Part shown: one piece after another, positions 7,271 to 11,235 of the stretch
Position numbering within the stretch: the stretch's first letter is position 1
Layout: every line of letters starts with the position of its first letter
Origin: JAGTVG01 sp964389805
GTDB lineage: Bacteria > Bacteroidota > Bacteroidia > Cytophagales > Cyclobacteriaceae
Direction: 5' to 3'
Length of the DNA stretch: 11,235 nucleotides
Assembly: GCA_964389805.1 (NCBI GenBank)
Contig: CAYMFU010000199.1
Location: 1 to 11,235 of the forward strand
Notes under the pieces: model-generated
Told to the model about the DNA's origin: nothing
Databases searched by the model: none
Seen by the model: the letters and a program-made list of their open reading frames with translations, nothing else
Translations under genes and position numbers: made by a program

Positions 7271-7368
7271 TATATCATTTATAATATAAAAATTACGGAA
7301 TAGTTGTATTTATACTATATATAATATAAATTAGCTATAATTACTGTAAATATATTACATCTAATATA
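7271..7368 (+). promoter_or_regulatory. Three 18-bp palindromic operators upstream of hipB
   Basis: Three palindromes of the form TATATTA-N4-TAATATA lie at 7271-7288, 7311-7328 and 7351-7368, each exactly 40 bases from the next. The third is a perfect 7+4+7 palindrome; the other two have one mismatch, always in the left arm (TATATCA, TATACTA), while the right arm TAATATA is invariant. The third ends two bases before the hipB start codon. In E. coli, HipB dimers bind 18-bp operators TATCC-N8-GGATA upstream of hipBA. The same span, symmetry and position make these the likely binding sites of the HipB encoded here, giving autorepression. The promoter must lie among them; I cannot place it exactly. 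Confidence 0.75.
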
Positions 7369-7370
7369 AA

Positions 7371-7571
7371 ATGGAACACAATCTTATAAAATTTGTTAAA
7401 AGAATGAGGAAGCAATTTGGGCTAACTCAAATAGAATGTGCCAAGAAAGCAGGAGTAGGGCTTATGTTTTTGAGAGATCTGGAACAAGGAAAGCAAACGC
7501 TTCGAATGGACAAAGTCAATCAAGTTCTACAATTATTTGGTGCAAAATTAGGTGTTGTAAATTATAAATAA
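7371..7571 (+). CDS. hipB: HipB-type XRE antitoxin / transcriptional repressor
   Basis: A 66-residue protein consisting almost only of a Cro/C1-type helix-turn-helix domain. The pattern F-V-K-R-M-R-K-Q-F-G-L-T-Q-I-E-C-A-K-K-A-G-V-G-L-(...)-L-R-D-L-E-Q-G-K (residues 8-41) gives helices 1-4, with T-Q-I-E-C-A as helix 2 and V-G-L-M-F-L-R-D-L-E as the recognition helix. The C-terminus L-F-G-A-K-L-G-V-V is typical of HipB and y4mF-like antitoxins and probably forms the dimer strand. HipB dimers repress their own operon and bind the toxin complex. The stop TAA overlaps the ATG of the next gene by one base (TAATG), so translation is coupled. Start ATG 7371 has no Shine-Dalgarno; it directly follows the third operator palindrome. 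Confidence 0.9.
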   Translation: MEHNLIKFVKRMRKQFGLTQIECAKKAGVGLMFLRDLEQGKQTLRMDKVNQVLQLFGAKLGVVNYK

Positions 7572-7891
7572 TGATGAAAGGAGCAGTATATTATAAAGAT
7601 TTAAAAATTGGAACTGTCGAACAAACTGATGAAGGTTATGAATTCCAATATGATCTGGACTATGTCAAAACACCAGGATCGAAACCAATAAGTCAGACTT
7701 TACCACTAACAGAAAAACAATACAAAAGCAAAACATTGTTTCCGTTCTTTGACGGTCTAATTCCTGAAGGTTGGTTATTGGATGTAGCAATTGAAACATG
7801 GAAAATAAATCCTGGAGATAGAATGACATTATTACTAACTGTATGTCAAGATTGTATTGGGGCGATAAAAGTTATAAGATCAGACAAATGA
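7571..7891 (+). CDS. hipS: HipS-like protein (separate HipA N-terminal subdomain)
   Basis: A 106-residue protein corresponding to the N-terminal subdomain 1 of HipA kinases, made as its own polypeptide. Recognisable parts are the N-terminal strand pattern V-Y-Y-K-D-L-K-I-G-T-V, Q-T-L-P-L-T, and the conserved block L-F-P-F-F-D-G-L-I-P-E-G-W-L-L (about residues 57-71) followed by I-N-P-G-D-R-M-T-L-L-L and C-I-G-A-I-K-V. In the E. coli O127 HipBST system the corresponding HipS protein, not HipB, is the main antitoxin of the HipT kinase; that role is inferred here from the same order and domain split. ATG 7571 overlaps the hipB stop; ATG 7574 is an alternative giving one residue less. Its stop overlaps the start of the kinase gene (ATGA at 7888-7891). 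The name is by analogy. Confidence 0.85.
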   Translation: MMKGAVYYKDLKIGTVEQTDEGYEFQYDLDYVKTPGSKPISQTLPLTEKQYKSKTLFPFFDGLIPEGWLLDVAIETWKINPGDRMTLLLTVCQDCIGAIKVIRSDK

Positions 7892-8838
7892 GTAGATGTT
7901 TAGTTTGCTATAATAGCAATGGATTAGGTTCTGGAAAAGACTACCATCAGAAATGCAGCCTCAAAATATTTGGTTCAATGGAGCCACCAGAACTGGTTTA
8001 TCATCTTAACGATATGAAAGCGCTGGCTAAAAAAATTATACAAAGCCACGGAGTGATTACGGGAGTACAGCCCAAAATATCTTTAGGTATAAAAAAAGCG
8101 AAGCGAGAGCGAGGTCGCTTAACATTAATGATTGGTGATTACATTTTAAAGCCTCCAAGTGAGTATTTTGCGCAAATGCCAGAAACAGAGGATCTTACTA
8201 TGCATCTAGCAGAAATTTGCGAAATACAGACGGTTCCCCATGCATTAATTCCGCTTGCAAGTGGAGAGCTTTCTTATATTACGAAAAGAGTTGATCGTGA
8301 ATATGATTCAAAAATCCACATGGAGGATTTCTGCCAGTTATCCGAACTTTTGACAGAAAATAAGTATAATTCAAGTATGGAGAGGGTGGGGAAAATAGCC
8401 AAAAAGTTTAGTGCATATCCTGGGTTGGACTTAATAAATGTATTTGAATTAACCATTTTTAGTTTTATTGTGGGCAATAATGATATGCATCTTAAGAATT
8501 TTAGCCTTATAGATGACGATAGAGGTTGGCATTTATCTCCTGCTTACGACTTACTTAATGTAAACTTAGTAAATAAAAAAGACCTTGAAGAAACCGCATT
8601 AACGATAAATGGAAAAAAAAGAAAACTCAATTTAGGGGACTTCCTGGAGTTGGCTAACGCTTATGAACTGAATGAGGCACAAGTGAGAAATGCATTTGAG
8701 AAAATTCTAAGTAAAGAAAAAGAGATGTCGGATTTCATTAGCATAAGCTTTATTGATGATAATTATAAAGATCAATATAAATATATTTTGCAAAGCCGAT
8801 GTGAAATCCTACGAAAAAATAACGATAATATCGCTTAA
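7888..8838 (+). CDS. hipT: HipT-like serine/threonine kinase toxin (HipA core without N-subdomain)
   Basis: A 316-residue kinase of the HipA/HipT class. HipA kinases phosphorylate aminoacyl-tRNA synthetases (GltX for HipA, TrpS for E. coli HipT), which halts translation; the target here is unknown. Motifs: Gly-rich loop V-I-T-G-V-Q-P-K (56-63), with K63 a likely phosphate contact; Y-I-L-K-P (ATP-binding lysine) near residues 85-95; E-D-L-T-M-H-L-A about 105-112; catalytic loop G-N-N-D-M-H-L-K-N (196-204) with D199 as catalytic base; and S-P-A-Y-D-L-L (217-223) with D221 as the Mg-binding aspartate. All expected catalytic residues are present, so it is probably active. An N-terminal C4-x2-C7 ... 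H20-x2-C23 pattern resembles a small zinc-binding knuckle. The frame is open upstream to ATG 7843, but ATG 7888 is chosen because it overlaps the hipS stop by 4 bases and begins at the family's M-S-x-C start. Confidence 0.9.
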   Translation: MSRCLVCYNSNGLGSGKDYHQKCSLKIFGSMEPPELVYHLNDMKALAKKIIQSHGVITGVQPKISLGIKKAKRERGRLTLMIGDYILKPPSEYFAQMPETEDLTMHLAEICEIQTVPHALIPLASGELSYITKRVDREYDSKIHMEDFCQLSELLTENKYNSSMERVGKIAKKFSAYPGLDLINVFELTIFSFIVGNNDMHLKNFSLIDDDRGWHLSPAYDLLNVNLVNKKDLEETALTINGKKRKLNLGDFLELANAYELNEAQVRNAFEKILSKEKEMSDFISISFIDDNYKDQYKYILQSRCEILRKNNDNIA

Positions 8839-8919
8839 TTGTACTTTGCCTAGTCTTATTAAATCCTTTAGTGTTCATGTAATATGTAATTCATTGAGCA
8901 CAACATCCTAATTTCTCTC

Positions 8920-8941
8920 ACCTGTCTGGCATTAGGCAGGT
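8920..8941 (+). terminator. Stem-loop downstream of hipT
   Basis: ACCTGTC (8920-8926) pairs with GGCAGGT (8935-8941) as a 7-bp stem with one G-T pair and an eight-base loop, 82 bases after the hipT stop. The following sequence is A/T-rich (TATAAAATTATTTAT) but not a clean T run, so it is a possible transcription end, not a textbook one. Confidence 0.4.
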
Positions 8942-9026
8942 ATAAAATTATTTATCGTATGCAAACAACATCCGATAAATGATTTTATTAATTATGTTAA
9001 ACACGCCTTAGGCGGTGACCGTAGAT

Positions 9027-9061
9027 CCTCAGGAAATTGTTATATAATTTACATTATGTTA
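9027..9061 (+). repeat. Downstream flanking repeat of the hip module (dif-like, 6-base spacer)
   Basis: The second copy of the element at 6935-6973: CCTCAGGAAA, TGTTATATAAT and TTATGTTA in the same order and orientation. Here the spacing fits a Xer site: a left half T-T-G-T-T-A-T-A-T-A-A (9037-9047), a 6-base centre TTTACA (9048-9053), and a right half TTATGTTAAAT (9054-9064) that is identical to the XerD half-site of E. coli dif. The left half only partly matches the XerC consensus (it keeps ATAA next to the centre). A short GCC-TTA-GGC palindrome (9005-9013) lies just upstream. Confidence 0.5.
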
Positions 9062-9538
9062 AATAGGGGATAGAAATTATAGCTGGAGCTGGCTTTTCAT
9101 ACCCCCTATCTTTCTCTGTTAATAAATAATATTATTTTGATCTGGATTTTTGATTGCACTGAGTTGTATTATGGAATTCAAAGTTAGATTTGGCATTTTA
9201 ACTTACCCCAACAAATTATAAAATATTGTATATCAGTAAGTTATAAATCGAAAAGCTCATATTTTCTGATTACCAATTCTGTTTTTCGGTGCATATATTA
9301 TAATACAAATGCCCATCTGATTTGCTAATTGATGCGGAGAAATTAAGAAATTCTGAACAATGTTTTAAATTATCTTATCTATATGTTCAGATTGAAGTAC
9401 CTAATATATTATAATTCAATGCGTTATATATTGAGAATACTTATGTTTGAGTGTTACTTTTTTAAGATTATCAGTATATATACTATAAATAAAGTACAAT
9501 TATTTCACGTATTTGTTCAATAGATGTGTCTGGTGTCC

Positions 9539-11235
9539 ATGGTTATGCGTTTATCTAAAATTGGGAATATTCATAAATCCCAATATATCAAAATCATTTT
9601 TGCCTTCCTGGTACTGATCTTTTCATACAACTTTTCTTTTGCTGCTGATTGCTTTACCACCGCTGATAATACCTGGAGTTGTGGCACTCCAGATCCTGCA
9701 GATGATTTAACGGTAGATCACAACGTTATCATAGATGAGCATTTTAACCTTACAGGAATTATAACTGTCAATAGTGGAGGTTATTTAGACATAACCGGAA
9801 ATGTGGCTTCTTCCGGTAGTACAATTATTGTCCAGATAGGTGGAACGCTAATTTTGGAGGGTAGCGTTATTCTTACCGATAATTGTTATTGGGAAATTCA
9901 TGGGTATATCGAAATTAGAAATTATCTTTCTGTTGAGAATAGCACCCTTTCAATATTAGGTGGATCCATTTTTGTTGATGGAAATACAGATATAGATGAT
10001 CTATCTTCTTTCACTGTGGGTCCTGGGGCAACGGGTCTTTTCAACAATAGATTCACTACAAGCAGCAGTGATTTTACCCTTGATGGTGAAATAACCATTG
10101 AAGGTAATTTCACCAATAATAACAGTATCACAGGGACCGGAGTGATAAATTATAATGGAAACTGCGCGGGAAGTGGAACCATAAATGGTTCTGAATCAAC
10201 AGCCTATTGTGGGTCAGGGACTATAAATCTTGCTGATCTTGATTGTGGAGCTACAGACACTTCCCCTCCTGTTTTTGAGGATTTTCCCGATGACCAGATT
10301 GTTTATTTAAATGAAGGCAATTGTGATATCTCTGTGAACTGGACGCCTCCTACGGTTTCGGATGATTGTGAACTGGATACCGTAACTTCTTCTCACAATC
10401 CCGGAGATATTTTTCAGGTTGGAATCACACCTGTTACCTATACAGCGTTGGATGAGGCAGGTAATTCAAGAGATAGTGCATTTGTAATTACCGTAATAGA
10501 CACCATTTCTCCAGTGATCAACAACCTGCCGGCTGATATCGTACAGGATGCTGATGCCGGTGCATGCGGAGCTGTTGTAACCTGGACACCACCAACAGCT
10601 ACCGATAACTGTTCAACTTCCCTGAGCGCTAGTCATAATCCTGGAGATTTCTTTAATGTAGGAACGACCACGGTTACATATACGGCCACGGACATTCATG
10701 GGAATTCAACAGTTTCAACATTTGATGTTACGGTGAATGACAACATCCCTCCTGTCGTCAACAACCTGCCGACTGATATCGTACAAGATGCTGATGCCGG
10801 TGCATGTGGAGCTGTTGTAACCTGGACACAACCGACAGCCACTGATAACTGTTCAACTTCCCTTAGCGCTAGTCATAATCCGGGAGATTTCTTTAACGTA
10901 GGTACTACAACAGTCACGTACACGGCACTGGATATTCATGGAAATTCAACGGTTCTGACCTTTGATGTTACGGTAAACGACAACATCCCTCCCCTCATCA
11001 ACAACCTGCCGGCTGATATCGTACAGGATACCGATGCAGGAGCATGCGGCGCTGTTGTAACCTGGACACCGCCGACAGCTTCCGATAACTGTTCAACATC
11101 CCTGAGCTCAAGCTATAATCCGGGAGATTTCTTTAACGTAGGCACTACGACAGTCACTTACACGGCACTGGATATTCATGGAAATTCAACGGTTCTGACC
11201 TTTGATGTTACGGTAAACGACAACATCCCTCCCCT
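9539..11235 (+). CDS. Secreted HYR-repeat surface protein (5' part, runs off window)
   Basis: An open frame of 565 codons that continues past the window. Residues 1-36 are a Sec signal peptide (basic start, hydrophobic core I-I-F-A-F-L-V-L-I-F, cleavage after F-A-A or one residue earlier); ATG 9545 is an alternative start. Residues about 37-239 form a beta-rich domain with regularly placed Gly, Asn and hydrophobic residues (for example I-T-V-N-S-G-G-Y-L-D-I-T and V-Q-I-G-G-T-L-I-L-E-G), which looks like a right-handed beta-helix or G8-like domain. From residue 240 come HYR (hyalin, Ig-like) repeats: one divergent unit of 81 residues and then units of exactly 80, each with N-N-L-P-x-D-I-V, A-C-G-A-V-V-T-W-T, D-N-C-S, V-G-T-T-T-V-T-Y-T and F-D-V-T-V. 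Two cysteines per unit could form a disulfide. HYR repeats act in adhesion in other secreted proteins. A type IX secretion or anchor signal would be at the unseen C-terminus. Confidence 0.88.
   Translation, partial: MVMRLSKIGNIHKSQYIKIIFAFLVLIFSYNFSFAADCFTTADNTWSCGTPDPADDLTVDHNVIIDEHFNLTGIITVNSGGYLDITGNVASSGSTIIVQIGGTLILEGSVILTDNCYWEIHGYIEIRNYLSVENSTLSILGGSIFVDGNTDIDDLSSFTVGPGATGLFNNRFTTSSSDFTLDGEITIEGNFTNNNSITGTGVINYNGNCAGSGTINGSESTAYCGSGTINLADLDCGATDTSPPVFEDFPDDQIVYLNEGNCDISVNWTPPTVSDDCELDTVTSSHNPGDIFQVGITPVTYTALDEAGNSRDSAFVITVIDTISPVINNLPADIVQDADAGACGAVVTWTPPTATDNCSTSLSASHNPGDFFNVGTTTVTYTATDIHGNSTVSTFDVTVNDNIPPVVNNLPTDIVQDADAGACGAVVTWTQPTATDNCSTSLSASHNPGDFFNVGTTTVTYTALDIHGNSTVLTFDVTVNDNIPPLINNLPADIVQDTDAGACGAVVTWTPPTASDNCSTSLSSSYNPGDFFNVGTTTVTYTALDIHGNSTVLTFDVTVNDNIPP
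10499..11235 (+). repeat. Tandem 240-bp repeats encoding HYR domains
   Basis: Units begin at 10499, 10739, 10979 and 11219, each exactly 240 bases (80 codons). They are nearly identical in DNA, not only in protein: bases 11159-11235 match 10919-10995 without a difference. The preceding unit (10256-10498, 243 bases) encodes the same fold but has diverged, so it is outside the homogenised array. The array continues beyond the window, so its copy number is unknown. Confidence 0.92.

Larger units (their letters stand above)
8839..9538. other. AT-rich gene-free region between hipT and the HYR protein gene
   Basis: Seven hundred bases with no convincing gene on either strand. It contains the stem-loop behind hipT, the second copy of the flanking repeat (9027-9061), a long-range stem ATAGGGG 9063-9069 / CCCCTAT 9103-9109, a perfect 14-bp palindrome AAATAATATTATTT (9124-9137), and a 12-bp palindrome AGTATATATACT (9473-9484) about 55 bases before the next gene that could belong to its promoter region. 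Beyond these I see nothing in it. Confidence 0.6.

Noticed and set aside
7843..7887. An earlier in-frame ATG for the hipT kinase, adding 15 residues.
   Set aside because: The added residues lie inside hipS and read as an out-of-frame copy of it; the ATGA overlap at 7888 and the family's M-S-x-C start favour the later codon.
7571..8838. hipA pseudogene split by a frameshift.
   Set aside because: Both parts have complete domain boundaries, an ATGA coupling and all catalytic residues, and split hip genes are a known arrangement, so a pseudogene call is not supported.

Overview
The window looks like part of a Bacteroidota chromosome, probably a free-living, AT-rich relative of the Cytophagales or Flavobacteriia. 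The evidence is: genes that start without an upstream Shine-Dalgarno sequence (start codons usually preceded by A-rich stretches), several small lipoproteins, a HipA kinase of the split type common in this phylum, and a secreted protein built from HYR repeats. The phylum is an inference from gene content; no marker gene is present.

Region 1 (1-3106) holds the end of an amino-acid-type periplasmic solute-binding protein, then a tight four-gene operon: a DUF4239 membrane protein, an unrecognised lipoprotein, a short lipoprotein, and a secreted protein that is a longer paralogue of the short one. The first two junctions are 14-base overlaps and the third is a 5-base gap. Region 2 (3190-6300) is a run of three envelope channel or transporter genes: CorA, an MscS-family mechanosensitive channel and a DUF389 membrane protein. 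Together these two blocks look like chromosomal housekeeping or envelope-homeostasis functions, although the roles of most genes in the first block are unknown.

Region 3 (6301-9538) is the accessory part. A 1-kb stretch without a convincing gene, containing several inverted repeats and a G-rich hairpin, leads into a hipB-hipS-hipT toxin-antitoxin operon (7371-8838). Here the usual HipA kinase is divided into an N-terminal protein and a kinase-core protein, the HipBST arrangement. Three 18-bp palindromes at an exact 40-bp period lie directly upstream of hipB and are probable autoregulatory operators. The module is bracketed by two copies of a related 35-39-bp sequence. The downstream copy contains an 11-bp XerD-type dif half-site, which raises the possibility that the toxin-antitoxin module is a Xer-mobilised cassette. 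A further 700-base gene-free AT-rich stretch follows.

Region 4 (9539-11235) is the 5' part of a large secreted surface protein: a signal peptide, a beta-rich N-terminal domain, then HYR (Ig-like) repeats of 80 residues encoded by nearly identical 240-bp DNA units. It runs off the end of the window.
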